From Gemmobacter sp. (GTDB lineage Bacteria; Pseudomonadota; Alphaproteobacteria; Rhodobacterales; Rhodobacteraceae), in NCBI RefSeq assembly GCF_034676705.1, contig NZ_JAUCBS010000013.1:1252501-1316500 (forward strand): 64,000 nucleotides of DNA, given 5' to 3'. The position numbers and the translations under genes are program-made. The notes under the pieces are model-generated. The model ran no database searches, was not told the DNA's origin, and saw nothing but the letters and a program-made list of their open reading frames with translations. Of this stretch, positions 8,466 through 18,100 are shown piece by piece. Position 1 is the first letter of the stretch; the number at the start of each line of letters is the position of its first letter.

Positions 8466-10865
8466 ATGACCGAGACGACCCTGGCGGCCCCGCTGGCCGC
8501 TGCCCTTGCTGCCAAGGGCTACGAAACGCTTACCCCCGTGCAACAGGCCGTGCTGGCCGAGGATCTGGCAGGCCGCGACCTGCTGGTGTCGGCCCAGACG
8601 GGGTCCGGCAAGACGGTGGCCTTTGGCCTGGCCATTGCGCCGGAACTGCTGTCGGGCGATCTGGCCGTGGCGGCGGCGCCTCGTGCGCTGGTGGTGGCCC
8701 CCACGCGCGAACTGGCGTTGCAGGTGCGGCGCGAATTCGAATGGCTCTATGGCCCGGCCGGCGCCCAGATCGCCTCTTGCGTGGGCGGGATGGACTGGCG
8801 CACGGAACGCCGCGCGCTGGATCGCGGCGCCGCGATTGTCGTGGGCACCCCCGGCCGTCTGCGCGACCATATCGAAAAGGGCTCGCTCGATCTGTCCGAC
8901 CTGCGCGCCGTCGTGCTGGACGAAGCCGACGAGATGCTGGACCTGGGTTTCCAGGAGGATCTGGAATTCATCCTGTCCGCCGCGCCGGAATCGCGCCGCA
9001 CGCTGATGTTCTCGGCCACCGTGCCGAAGGAAATCGAGGCGCTGGCCACCGGGTATCAGCGCGACGCTGCCCGCGTGCAGGTCAAGGGCGAGGCGCGCCA
9101 GCATGGCGACATCGCCTACAAGGCCATGTCGGTTCTGGCCCGCGACAAGGAAAACGCCATCATCAACCTGCTGCTGCTGCAACAGGCGCGGGTGGCCATC
9201 GTGTTTGCGAAAACCCGCGCCTCGGTCACGCATCTGCATGCCCGCATGGCGAACCGCGGCTTCAAGGTGGTGGCGCTGTCGGGCGAGCTGAGCCAGGAGG
9301 AGCGCACCCGCGCGCTGCAATCGCTGCGCGACGGCCGGGCGCAGGTCTGCATCGCGACCGACGTGGCGGCGCGCGGCATCGACCTGCCGGGGCTGGATCT
9401 GGTGGTGCATTTCGACCTGCCGTCGAATTCCGAAACCCTTCTGCACCGTTCGGGCCGCACCGGCCGCGCCGGGGCCAAGGGCACGGCCGTTCTGGTCGTC
9501 GCCCCCTCGGACGCGCGCAAGGCGCAGCGCCTGCTGCAAGGTGCCAAGGTCGAGGCCGAATGGGTGAAACCCCCGACCGCCGACGAGGTGCAGGCCGCCG
9601 ACGATGGCCGCATGCTGGCATCCGACCTGCTGCACGAGGCCGCGACCGAGGACGAGGCCCCGCTGGTCGAGGCGATCCTGGGATCGGCCAGCCCCGAGGC
9701 GGCCGCCGTCGCCTTCCTGCGCCTGTGGCGCGCCGGCCGGTCGGCCCCGGAAATCGTCGGCGACCTGCCGCCGGTCGAACCGCGCGAGGCACGGCCCCCG
9801 CGCGACAAGGCGGAATTCGGCCCCTCGGTCTGGTATTCGCTGTCGGTCGGCCATGAAGGCCGGGCCGAGGCGCGCTGGCTGCTGCCCAAGATCTGCGATG
9901 GCGCCGGGATCACCCGCACCGACATCGGCGCGATCCGCGTGCAACAGCGCGAGACCTTCGTGCAGATCGGCGAAGGCGCGGCCCCGAAACTGGGCGCCTC
10001 GCTGGAACTGGAACCGGGTCTGCTGGCCACCCGCATGGACAGCGCCCCCGACCTGGACCGCCCGTCGCGTCCTGCGGCGCCCCGCGGTGGCAAGCCGGCC
10101 TACAAACCCTTTGACCGCCCGCAAGGCCCGTCGCGCAAGCCCTATGGCGACCGTGAGGACAGCGGCGAGCGCCGCCCCTACACCCCGCGCCCCCCGCGCG
10201 AGTCCGGCGATGGCGAACGCAGCTATACCCCGCGCCCGGTGATGGCCGAACATTCCGGCGACCGCAGCGCCAGCACCGAACGCAAGCCCTATGTCAAGCG
10301 CGACTATGGCGACAGCAAGCCTTATGCGAAACGCGAAGACGGCGACCGCAAGCCTTGGGCCAGACCGGCCGGCGAAGATCGCAAGCCTTTCGCGAAACGC
10401 GAAGATGGGGATCGCAAGCCCTGGGGCAAACCGGCAGGCGACGATCGCAAGCCTTATGCAAAACGCGAAGACGGCGACCGCAAGCCCTATGTCAAGCGCG
10501 AGTATGGCGACAGCAAGCCTTTCGCAAAACGCGAAGATGGGGATCGGAAACCCTGGGGCAAACCGGCGGGCGACGATCGCAAGCCTTTCGCGAAACGCGA
10601 AGATGGCGACCGCAAGCCCTATGTAAAGCGGGAAGACAGCCGGGGTGGCGCGTTCGCGAAACGCGAAGATGCGCCGCGCAAGCCCTATGGCAAACGCGAC
10701 GAGGACGGGGCCAAGCCGCGCAGCTTTGCCCCCAAGGGCGCCGATGCCCGCCCGACCCGGGCGCCGGCCGCCAAGCCGAACTTCTCGGACCCCAGCCAGT
10801 CGCTGCGCAAGCCGCGCAGCCCCGGCAAACCGGCACCGAAAGGCGGCTTCAAGCCCAAGCGCTGA
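8466..10865 (+). CDS. DEAD-box ATP-dependent RNA helicase with long basic repeat tail
   Basis: This is an RNA-unwinding enzyme of the DbpA/DeaD group. Visible motifs are SAQTGSGKT (42-50), PTREL (79-83), TPGR, DEAD (152-155), SAT (183-185), and the C-terminal helicase motifs RGIDLPGLD and HRSGRTGRAG. Around residues 455-510 (WYSLSVGHEGRAEARWLL) lies a DbpA-type RNA-binding domain. From about residue 530 the protein becomes a long Arg/Lys-rich tail built from repeats such as KPFAKREDGDR and KPWGKPAGDDR, probably disordered and RNA-binding. The gene diverges from the secreted-protein/kinase pair and ends in a strong terminator. Confidence 0.95.
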   Translation: MTETTLAAPLAAALAAKGYETLTPVQQAVLAEDLAGRDLLVSAQTGSGKTVAFGLAIAPELLSGDLAVAAAPRALVVAPTRELALQVRREFEWLYGPAGAQIASCVGGMDWRTERRALDRGAAIVVGTPGRLRDHIEKGSLDLSDLRAVVLDEADEMLDLGFQEDLEFILSAAPESRRTLMFSATVPKEIEALATGYQRDAARVQVKGEARQHGDIAYKAMSVLARDKENAIINLLLLQQARVAIVFAKTRASVTHLHARMANRGFKVVALSGELSQEERTRALQSLRDGRAQVCIATDVAARGIDLPGLDLVVHFDLPSNSETLLHRSGRTGRAGAKGTAVLVVAPSDARKAQRLLQGAKVEAEWVKPPTADEVQAADDGRMLASDLLHEAATEDEAPLVEAILGSASPEAAAVAFLRLWRAGRSAPEIVGDLPPVEPREARPPRDKAEFGPSVWYSLSVGHEGRAEARWLLPKICDGAGITRTDIGAIRVQQRETFVQIGEGAAPKLGASLELEPGLLATRMDSAPDLDRPSRPAAPRGGKPAYKPFDRPQGPSRKPYGDREDSGERRPYTPRPPRESGDGERSYTPRPVMAEHSGDRSASTERKPYVKRDYGDSKPYAKREDGDRKPWARPAGEDRKPFAKREDGDRKPWGKPAGDDRKPYAKREDGDRKPYVKREYGDSKPFAKREDGDRKPWGKPAGDDRKPFAKREDGDRKPYVKREDSRGGAFAKREDAPRKPYGKRDEDGAKPRSFAPKGADARPTRAPAAKPNFSDPSQSLRKPRSPGKPAPKGGFKPKR
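10283..10690 (+). repeat. Degenerate tandem repeats encoding the helicase tail
   Basis: Within the helicase gene, units of 8-14 codons (KP[YFW]xK plus REDGDR) recur about a dozen times. At DNA level a longer unit recurs with a period of 132 bases: the block beginning AAGCCTTTCGC at 10383 is almost repeated from 10515. The near identity of these blocks shows recent in-frame expansion or gene conversion. Confidence 0.85.
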
Positions 10866-10871
10866 AGAAAT

Positions 10872-10904
10872 GGGGCGCGGCACCGCCCGGCGCCGCGCCC
10901 CTTT
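10872..10904 (+). terminator. Rho-independent terminator after DEAD-box helicase
   Basis: A perfect 10-base stem (GGGGCGCGGC at 10872-10881 with GCCGCGCCCC at 10892-10901) is followed by TTT. It begins seven bases after the stop. The T tract is also the start of a post-stop element copy. Confidence 0.8.
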
Positions 10905-10928
10905 CGCCTTGATCGAAATATCCCCCGG
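10898..10928 (+). repeat. Dispersed post-stop element, copy 4
   Basis: CCCCTTTCGCCTTGATC then GAAATATCCCCCGG, merged with the helicase terminator. Confidence 0.8.
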
Positions 10929-10970
10929 AGGGCCGGCCCGCCAAGGGGCCGTCAGTCCGGGGCAGGTGCC

Positions 10971-11774
10971 TTACAGCGCGATTGCCAGCAGCACGACGCC
11001 CAGCACCACGCGATAGATCACGTAGGGCGTAAAGCTGACCCGGTCCAGGAACCGCATCATCAGCACCAGCGCCACCCAGGCCGAGACAAAGGCCAGCGCC
11101 GCCGCCAGCCCGACCTGGCCCCATTGCGCCGCACTCATGCCCTCGGTCACCACCTTGAGGCCCAGATAGCCGCCGGTTGCCAGCGTCACGGGAATCGACA
11201 TCAGCATCGACAGCCGCGCCGCCGCATGGCGTTCGAACCGCAGCAGCCGCGCCGTGGTCATGGTGATGCCCGACCGCGACACGCCGGGGATCAGCGCCAC
11301 CGCCTGCCACAGGCCCATGCGCACCACATCGCGCATGTTCCAGTCGTCCATCTTGCGGTCCTCGGGCTGGCTGCGGTGGGCCCACCACAGCCAGAGGCCG
11401 AAGACGATCATCGTCACGCCAATGATCACCGGATCGCGCAGCCGGTCCACCAGCCCGGTGGCCGCCAGGACCGCGCCCATGATCAGCGTGGGAATGGTGA
11501 CCAGCACCAGTTGCAGCGCCAGCCGCGCATCGGGCGCCGTGCGGTCGCCCCCGGCCAGCTGGCCCAGGCCGCGCAGCACGCGCCCCACCTCGGCCCGCAG
11601 ATACAGGATGACGGCCAGCACCGACCCGATATGCACCGCCACATCCAGCGCCAGCGCATCGGCCGTCTGCCCTGTCCATTCATGCAGCAGGATCAGGTGG
11701 GCCGACGACGAGATCGGCAGGAATTCGGTTATGCCCTGCACGATGGCCAGCAGGCTGAGCGTAAGCAGCGTCAT
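10971..11774 (-). CDS. uppP: Undecaprenyl-diphosphatase UppP (BacA)
   Basis: This integral membrane phosphatase removes a phosphate from undecaprenyl diphosphate, recycling the lipid carrier used for peptidoglycan synthesis. Overproduction of this family gives bacitracin resistance. The 267-residue protein has about eight hydrophobic helices and both signature blocks: QGITEFLPISSSAHL (13-27) and PGVSRSG in the middle. AAAGGG precedes the ATG. It converges on the helicase gene and stands alone. Confidence 0.96.
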   Translation of the reverse strand: MTLLTLSLLAIVQGITEFLPISSSAHLILLHEWTGQTADALALDVAVHIGSVLAVILYLRAEVGRVLRGLGQLAGGDRTAPDARLALQLVLVTIPTLIMGAVLAATGLVDRLRDPVIIGVTMIVFGLWLWWAHRSQPEDRKMDDWNMRDVVRMGLWQAVALIPGVSRSGITMTTARLLRFERHAAARLSMLMSIPVTLATGGYLGLKVVTEGMSAAQWGQVGLAAALAFVSAWVALVLMMRFLDRVSFTPYVIYRVVLGVVLLAIAL

Positions 11775-11850
11775 GGAAACCCTTTCACGACGGTTGGGTG
11801 ATTCGCGTCTGGCAGCGGAAACTGGTGTAAATCAGGGCGTTCCGAAGTGA

Positions 11851-11871
11851 TAGGTAAGCATAGGTTACCTA
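11851..11871. promoter_or_regulatory. Perfect 7-base dyad upstream of gltD
   Basis: TAGGTAA (11851-11857) and TTACCTA (11865-11871) form a perfect inverted repeat with a 7-base centre, in an AT-rich stretch between uppP and gltD, which are divergent. It looks like an operator. The regulator is unknown. Confidence 0.4.
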
Positions 11872-12000
11872 AATTGCGCCCAAAATTTAATCCACAGGGG
11901 GGTCTTGCAGGAATTATCCTTGAAATTGGTCAGCGCTTCTGACTTTTCATCCGCAGCGCCTTGGTCTATTCCCAAGGCACGCAAGGTAGGGGGCCCAGCC

Positions 12001-13437
12001 ATGGCTACGGAAAAGATGCTGCGTTTCGTTTCGCTGGGCAAGGAAATGCCTGAAAAGCGCCCGGCCGATCTGCGGGCGCAGGATTTCCACGAGATCTACC
12101 GCGAATTCGCCGATGCCAAGGCCGCCGATCAGGCCAGCCGGTGCAGCCAGTGCGGCGTGCCCTATTGCCAGGCGCATTGCCCGTTGCAGAACAACATTCC
12201 AGACTGGCTGCGCATGACCGCCATGGGCCGGCTGGAAGAAGCCTACGAGATCAGCCAGGCCACCAACACCTTCCCGGAAATCTGCGGCCGCATCTGCCCG
12301 CAGGACCGCCTGTGCGAAGGCAACTGCGTGATCGAACAATCCGGCCACGGCACGGTCACCATTGGCGCGGTGGAAAAATACATCACCGATACCGCCTGGG
12401 AAAACGGCTGGGTCAAGCCGATCCGCCCGGCGATGGAGCGTGGCGAATCCGTCGGCATCATCGGTGCTGGTCCTGGCGGGCTGGCCGCGGCCGATGTGCT
12501 GCGCCGCGCCGGCGTGCAGGTGACGGTCTATGACCGCTACGACCGCGCCGGCGGCCTGCTGACCTATGGCATCCCCGGATTCAAGCTGGAAAAGCCGGTG
12601 GTGATGCAGCGCATCGCGCAGCTGGAGGATGGCGGCGTCACCTTCGTGCAGAACTGCGCCGTGGGGCAGGATATCAGCTTTGATGCGATCCGCGGCCAGC
12701 ATGATGCCGTGGTCATCGCGACCGGCGTCTACAAGGTGCGCGCGATCGAGGCGCCGGGCTCGGGCGCCAAGGGCATCGTCAAGGCGCTGGATTACCTGAC
12801 CGCCTCGAACCGCAAGAGCTTTGGCGATGATGTGCCCGAGTTCGACAGCGGCATGCTGGATGCCAGGGGCAAGCGCGTGGTGGTGATCGGCGGTGGCGAC
12901 ACGGCGATGGACTGCGTGCGCACCGCGATCCGGCAAGGCGCGCTCAGCGTGAAGTGCCTCTATCGTCGTGACCGCGCCAACATGCCGGGCAGCCAGCGCG
13001 AAACCCAGAATGCCGAGGAGGAGGGCGTCGAATTCGTCTGGCTGTCGGCGCCCAAGGGCTTCACCGGCGGCACGCAGGTGGATGGCGTGATGGTGCAGCG
13101 CATGCGCCTGGGCGCCCCCGATGCCACCGGCCGCCAGACGCCCGAGATCATCGAAGGCGCCGATTACGTGGAACCCGCCGATCTGGTGGTGCAGGCGCTT
13201 GGGTTCGAACCCGAGGATCTGCCCACCCTGTGGGGCGTGCCGGACCTGGGCGTGACGCGCTGGGGTACGGTCAAGGCCGATTACCAGACCCATGCCACCA
13301 ACCTGCCCGGCGTCTATGCGGTGGGCGACATCGTGCGCGGGGCCAGCCTGGTGGTCTGGGCAATCCGCGACGGGCGCGAGGCGGGGGCGGCGATCCTCGG
13401 CTGGCTGGCACAATCGGCGGCCGTGGCCGCAGAATAG
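12001..13437 (+). CDS. gltD: Glutamate synthase small subunit GltD
   Basis: This is the beta subunit of NADPH-dependent glutamate synthase. It takes electrons from NADPH through FAD and passes them to GltB via Fe-S clusters. The 478-residue protein has the N-terminal cysteine clusters CSQCGVPYCQAHC and CGRICPQDRLCEGNC, an FAD-binding GIIGAGPGGLAAA and an NADPH-binding VIGGGDTAMDC. The start at 12001 is chosen because the upstream in-frame sequence lies in the promoter region and lacks family similarity. Unusually for an E. coli-trained eye, gltD precedes gltB and is separated from it by three small genes. Confidence 0.96.
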   Translation: MATEKMLRFVSLGKEMPEKRPADLRAQDFHEIYREFADAKAADQASRCSQCGVPYCQAHCPLQNNIPDWLRMTAMGRLEEAYEISQATNTFPEICGRICPQDRLCEGNCVIEQSGHGTVTIGAVEKYITDTAWENGWVKPIRPAMERGESVGIIGAGPGGLAAADVLRRAGVQVTVYDRYDRAGGLLTYGIPGFKLEKPVVMQRIAQLEDGGVTFVQNCAVGQDISFDAIRGQHDAVVIATGVYKVRAIEAPGSGAKGIVKALDYLTASNRKSFGDDVPEFDSGMLDARGKRVVVIGGGDTAMDCVRTAIRQGALSVKCLYRRDRANMPGSQRETQNAEEEGVEFVWLSAPKGFTGGTQVDGVMVQRMRLGAPDATGRQTPEIIEGADYVEPADLVVQALGFEPEDLPTLWGVPDLGVTRWGTVKADYQTHATNLPGVYAVGDIVRGASLVVWAIRDGREAGAAILGWLAQSAAVAAE

Positions 13438-13473
13438 CACCGGCCCCCGCGGGGGCATTCAGGGATTGCACAG

Positions 13474-14187
13474 GTGAAACAGGGGATTGCACGTCGAGGA
13501 AGGATCGGGGCGCCGCTGGCGGCCCTGCTGATGCTGTGCGCCGGATCGGCGCATGCCGCAATGGACATGCTGACCCGCGATACCACCTGCAAGCCGGTGC
13601 TGACCGTGCAAAAGCATGGCTGCCACGTGGAAAACTATTTCCGCTGCCGCGATGTGGGCGTTGGCTATTTCCGGCAGGAGACCTTTGACATCAAGGGCCT
13701 GTATATGGTGCGCCATTATTCGCAATGGCGCGTGAACCCGATCGCCGACCAGATCCTGCGCGGGAACCGTTCCGCCAACCCGAACCCAAAGCCCGCCTTT
13801 TCCGCCGAGGTAAGCGAGCAACTGGTGGTTGGCAGCCCGGAAACCGCCGAGGCATTCCCCGAAATCCGCAACAACGTTCTGCTGCACGGCATGCTGGTGA
13901 CAAATGGCGAGCAAGCGGATCTTCATGGCGTCGTTGCCGTGCCCATGCAGTTCTTCGCGCTGATGCCGGCACCCGGCGGCGGCACACAAGAGATGTTTGC
14001 CCAGACCTATTACCTGTCGGAACTGGATGTCGAGATCTATGGCGAATCCAGTCTGGGCACCCGGCGGCTGGGCAACCCGGTCGCGCAGATCATCCAGCGC
14101 GATCAGTCCGGTTTCGGCAGCGAGACCCCCGTGAATGACTGCCGCATGCTCAGTGCTCTGCGCGTTCCGCAGGGAGGTGCGTCATGA
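13474..14187 (+). CDS. Secreted protein of unknown function, gltD-gltB interval, paralogue 1
   Basis: This 237-residue protein starts at a GTG and opens with a signal peptide (APLAALLMLCAGSAHA, cleavage after about residue 28). The mature N-terminus has the pattern CKPVLTVQKHGCHVENYFRC, i.e. cysteine spacing that is repeated in the next gene, suggesting disulfides in the periplasm. I do not recognise the family. It lies 36 bases after gltD and overlaps the next gene by four bases (ATGA), so the two are coupled. Confidence 0.75.
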   Translation: MKQGIARRGRIGAPLAALLMLCAGSAHAAMDMLTRDTTCKPVLTVQKHGCHVENYFRCRDVGVGYFRQETFDIKGLYMVRHYSQWRVNPIADQILRGNRSANPNPKPAFSAEVSEQLVVGSPETAEAFPEIRNNVLLHGMLVTNGEQADLHGVVAVPMQFFALMPAPGGGTQEMFAQTYYLSELDVEIYGESSLGTRRLGNPVAQIIQRDQSGFGSETPVNDCRMLSALRVPQGGAS

Positions 14188-14894
14188 GGTTGCTTTTTGT
14201 CGTTGCCTGTCTGCTGCTGCCTGGTGTCGCGGGGGCGCAGCAGGTGTTCACCCCGCCGCCCGGTTGCCAGGGCTTTCTGACCGTGCAGTCGCGCGGCTGC
14301 AAGCTGTCGAACCACTACCGCTGTCCGGCCGATCCGGCCGGGCACCAGTGGCGGGTGGATTTCGGTGCGCTTGGCGCCTATTTCGTCAGCCGCATCGACG
14401 CCGAGGCGCAGTGGATCCAGTCGGTCGATCTGGTCAGCGGCGTGCAGCAGGATCTGGCGGCGGGGGCGGTGGATCCGGCCTCGTTCAGCGGGCTGCTGGC
14501 GACCGGGACCGACACCTACGATTTCGGCCAGACCGCCAGCGATGGCAAGCGCACCCGGGTGCGCGGGTTTGATACGCTGACCGGCCGCAAGGTGGTGGTC
14601 GACGGGGTGGAACTGGAGGAAACCAGCTTCGAATTCCGCGAAACCACCGCCGATGGCATCTTCCTGAACACCGCGCGGGGCAAGGAATACATCAACCGCA
14701 ACTGGCGGCTGTTCTTTTCCGGCCCGTCGGAATGGGACGGCGGGCAGGGGTTCGCGCCCTATGACCAAAGCCCGGTGCGGTTCGACCTGCCGGGCGATGC
14801 CGGGTTCATGGGGGTGAAGCCGGAATTCGACTGCGATGCCCAGCTGGCGGTCCTGCCGCTGCCGCTGGTGCCCGTGAAAGGAGTGGCGCCATGA
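14184..14894 (+). CDS. Secreted protein of unknown function, gltD-gltB interval, paralogue 2
   Basis: This 236-residue protein has a clear signal peptide (MRLLFVVACLLLPGVAGA). The mature start, CQGFLTVQSRGCKLSNHYRC, aligns with CKPVLTVQKHGCHVENYFRC of the preceding protein, and both end in a cysteine region (FDCDAQ here, VNDCRM there). The two are therefore diverged tandem paralogues. Both are probably periplasmic. Start and stop overlap the neighbours by four bases on each side. Function unknown; the position inside the glutamate synthase locus gives no obvious clue. Confidence 0.75.
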   Translation: MRLLFVVACLLLPGVAGAQQVFTPPPGCQGFLTVQSRGCKLSNHYRCPADPAGHQWRVDFGALGAYFVSRIDAEAQWIQSVDLVSGVQQDLAAGAVDPASFSGLLATGTDTYDFGQTASDGKRTRVRGFDTLTGRKVVVDGVELEETSFEFRETTADGIFLNTARGKEYINRNWRLFFSGPSEWDGGQGFAPYDQSPVRFDLPGDAGFMGVKPEFDCDAQLAVLPLPLVPVKGVAP

Positions 14895-15094
14895 CCGCGA
14901 CACGAACCCGACATTGCCTGCGCGGCGCGGCGACATTCACCGTGACCGGCCCGTTGCACGTTCTGGCCGGCATGACGCCGGACCGCGACATCCAGATCGG
15001 CCGCAAACCCGGGGCCTTTGCCCTTGCCGGCCCGACCCACCAGATGACCGAGGTGCCGTTTCTGGCCCTTGCCGACTATCCCCGCCAGCCCTGA
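14891..15094 (+). CDS. Small 67-residue protein upstream of gltB
   Basis: The ATG overlaps the stop of the secreted paralogue by four bases, and the stop is 10 bases before the gltB start, with GAGGAG between. This tight packing is the main support. The protein (ending EVPFLALADYPRQP) has no signal peptide or membrane segment and no family I recognise. It could be a real small gene or a translated linker that couples ribosomes into gltB. Confidence 0.5.
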   Translation: MTATRTRHCLRGAATFTVTGPLHVLAGMTPDRDIQIGRKPGAFALAGPTHQMTEVPFLALADYPRQP

Positions 15095-15104
15095 GGAGTG
15101 AGCC

Positions 15105-18100
15105 ATGACGAAATACGATGAAGCCTGGGTTGTCGCGGAAGAGGCGAAGCGCCGCTGGCTGGACGAGAATGGCCTTTACAAGGAAGAGGACGAGAAATCC
15201 TCCTGCGGGGTCGGTCTGGTTGTTGCGATCAGCGGCAAGCCCAGCCGCAAGGTGGTGCAGTCGGGCATCGACGCGCTGAAGGCGATCTGGCATCGCGGCG
15301 CGGTGGATGCTGATGGGAAAACCGGCGACGGCGCGGGGATCCATGTGCAGATCCCGGTCCGGTTCTTTTACGATGTGATCCGCCGCACGGGGCACGAACC
15401 CGATGCGAACAAGCTGATCGCCGTGGGGCAGGTGTTCCTGCCGCGCACCGATTTCGGCGCGCAGGAACGCTGCCGGACCATCGTGGAAACCGAAGTGCTG
15501 CGGATGGGGCACTATATCTATGGCTGGCGCCACGTGCCGGTGGACACATCGGTGCTGGGCGACAAGGCCAATGCGACGCGGCCCGAGATCGAGCAGATCC
15601 TGATCCGCAACGAAAAGGGCATCCCGGCCGAGGAATTCGAGCGCGAACTGTACATCATCCGCCGCCGGATCGAAAAGGCGGCGATGGCGGCGCATATCCA
15701 GGGCCTGTATCTGTGCAGCCTGTCCTGCCGGTCGATCATCTACAAGGGGATGATGCTGGCCGAACAGGTGGCGGTGTTCTACCCCGACCTGATGGACGAC
15801 CGCTTTGAATCGTCCTTTGCCATCTATCACCAGCGCTATTCCACCAACACCTTCCCGCAATGGTGGCTGGCGCAGCCTTTCCGCATGCTGGCCCACAACG
15901 GCGAGATCAACACGCTGAAAGGCAACGTCAACTGGATGCGCAGCCACGAGATCCGCATGGCTCATGGCGCATTCGGCGACATGGCCGAGGATATCAAGCC
16001 GATCATCCCGGCCGCCACGTCGGATTCGGGCGCGCTGGATGCGGTGTTCGAAATGATGGTGCGCGCCGGCCGGTCGGCGCCGATGGCGAAAACCATGCTG
16101 GTCCCCGAGGCCTGGAGCAAGTCCACCGTGGAACTGCCCAAGCCCTGGCAGGACATGTATGCCTATTGCAACGCCGTGATGGAGCCGTGGGACGGCCCCG
16201 CCGCGCTGGCGATGACCGATGGCCGCTGGGTGTGCGGCGGGCTGGACCGCAACGGTCTGCGCCCGATGCGCTATGTCATCACGGGCGATGGCCTGCTGAT
16301 TGCCGGGTCCGAGGCGGGCATGGTGCCGGTGGATGAAACCACCGTGCGCGAAAAGGGCGCGCTGGGGCCGGGGCAGATGATCGCCGTGGATATGGCCGAG
16401 GGCAAGCTTTACCACGACGCCGCCATGAAGGACAAACTGGCTGCCGCCCTGCCGTTCGGCGACTGGGTGCAAAAGGTTACCGACCTGAACGCCATCATGC
16501 GCGATGTGCCGGAAAAGGCGGTCTTCTCGGGGGCGGATCTGCGCAAGCGCCAGATCGCCGCCGGCTACAGCATAGAGGAGCTGGAGCAGGTTCTGGCCGC
16601 CATGGCCGAAGACGGCAAGGAGATGGTCGCGTCCATGGGCGACGACACGCCGCCTGCGGTGCTGTCCAAGGTCTATCGCCCGCTGTCGCACTATTTCCGG
16701 CAGAACTTCAGCCAGGTCACCAACCCGCCCATCGACAGCTTGCGCGAAAGCCGGGTGATGTCGCTGAAAACGCGGTTCGGCAACCTCAAGAACGTGCTGG
16801 ATGAATCCAGCGCCCAGACCGAGATCCTGGTTCTGGAAAGCCCGTTCATCGCCAATGCCGAATTCGCCGAAATGCTGCGCCAGTTCGGCAGTTCGGTCAT
16901 GGTCATTGATTGCACCTTCCCGGCCGGCGCCGGGCAAGAGGCGCTGCGCCTGGGGCTGGAACGCATCCGGGCCGAGGCGGAGGATGCCGTGCGCTCGGGC
17001 GCCGCGCATCTGGTGCTGACCGATGAACACCAGGGCGGCGCCAAGGTGGCGATGCCGATGATCCTGGCGACCAGCGCGGTGCATTCCTGGCTGACCCGCA
17101 AGGGCCTGCGCACCTTTACCAGCCTGAACGTGCGGTCGGCCGAATGCATCGACGCGCATTACTTTGCCGTGCTGATCGGCTGTGGTGCGACCACGGTCAA
17201 CGCCTATCTGGCGCAGGACAGCATCGCCGACCGCATCGACCGCGGCCTGATCGAAGGCAGCTTGATCGACGCGATGCGCCGCTACCGCGACGCCATCGAC
17301 GCCGGCCTGCTGAAGATCATGGCCAAGATGGGCATCTCGGTGATCTCGTCCTATCGTGGCGGGCTGAACTTCGAGGCGGTGGGCCTGAGCCGCGCCATGG
17401 TGGCCGAATATTTCCCCGGCATGCACAGCCGCATTTCCGGGATCGGCCTGCACGGCATCCAGGACAAGGCCGAGGATGTCCACCGCAAGGGCTGGCTGGG
17501 CGGGCAGGATGTGCTGCCGATCGGCGGGTTCTACAAGGCGCGCCGCTCGGGCGAAAAGCACGCCTGGGAAGCGCAGACGATGCACCTGCTGCAATCGGCC
17601 TGCGACCGCGGCAGCTATGACATGTGGAAGCAGTATTCGGCCGCCATGCGGGCGAACCCGCCGATCCACCTGCGCGACCTCTTGGACATCAAGCCGCTGG
17701 GCAAGCCGGTGGCCATCGAGGAGGTGGAATCCATCACCTCGATCCGCAAGCGGTTCGTGACGCCGGGCATGTCGCTGGGGGCCCTGTCGCCCGAGGCGCA
17801 CATGACGCTGAACATCGCCATGAACCGCATCGGCGCCAAGTCCGACAGCGGCGAGGGCGGCGAGGATCCGGCGCACCAGCACCCGTTCCCCAACGGCGAC
17901 AACCCCTGCGCCAAGATCAAGCAGGTGGCGAGCGGTAGGTTCGGCGTCACGGCCGAATACCTGAATGCCTGCGAGGAACTGGAAATCAAGGTGGCCCAGG
18001 GCGCCAAGCCCGGCGAGGGCGGCCAGCTGCCCGGCATGAAGGTCACCGACCTGATCGCCCGGCTGCGGCATTCGACCAAGGGGGTGACGCTGATTTCCCC

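Noticed and set aside
10283..10690. Possible CRISPR-like array from regular repeats
   Set aside because: Repeats are in frame within the helicase gene, unequal in length and separated by similar coding units; there are no unique spacers and no cas genes.
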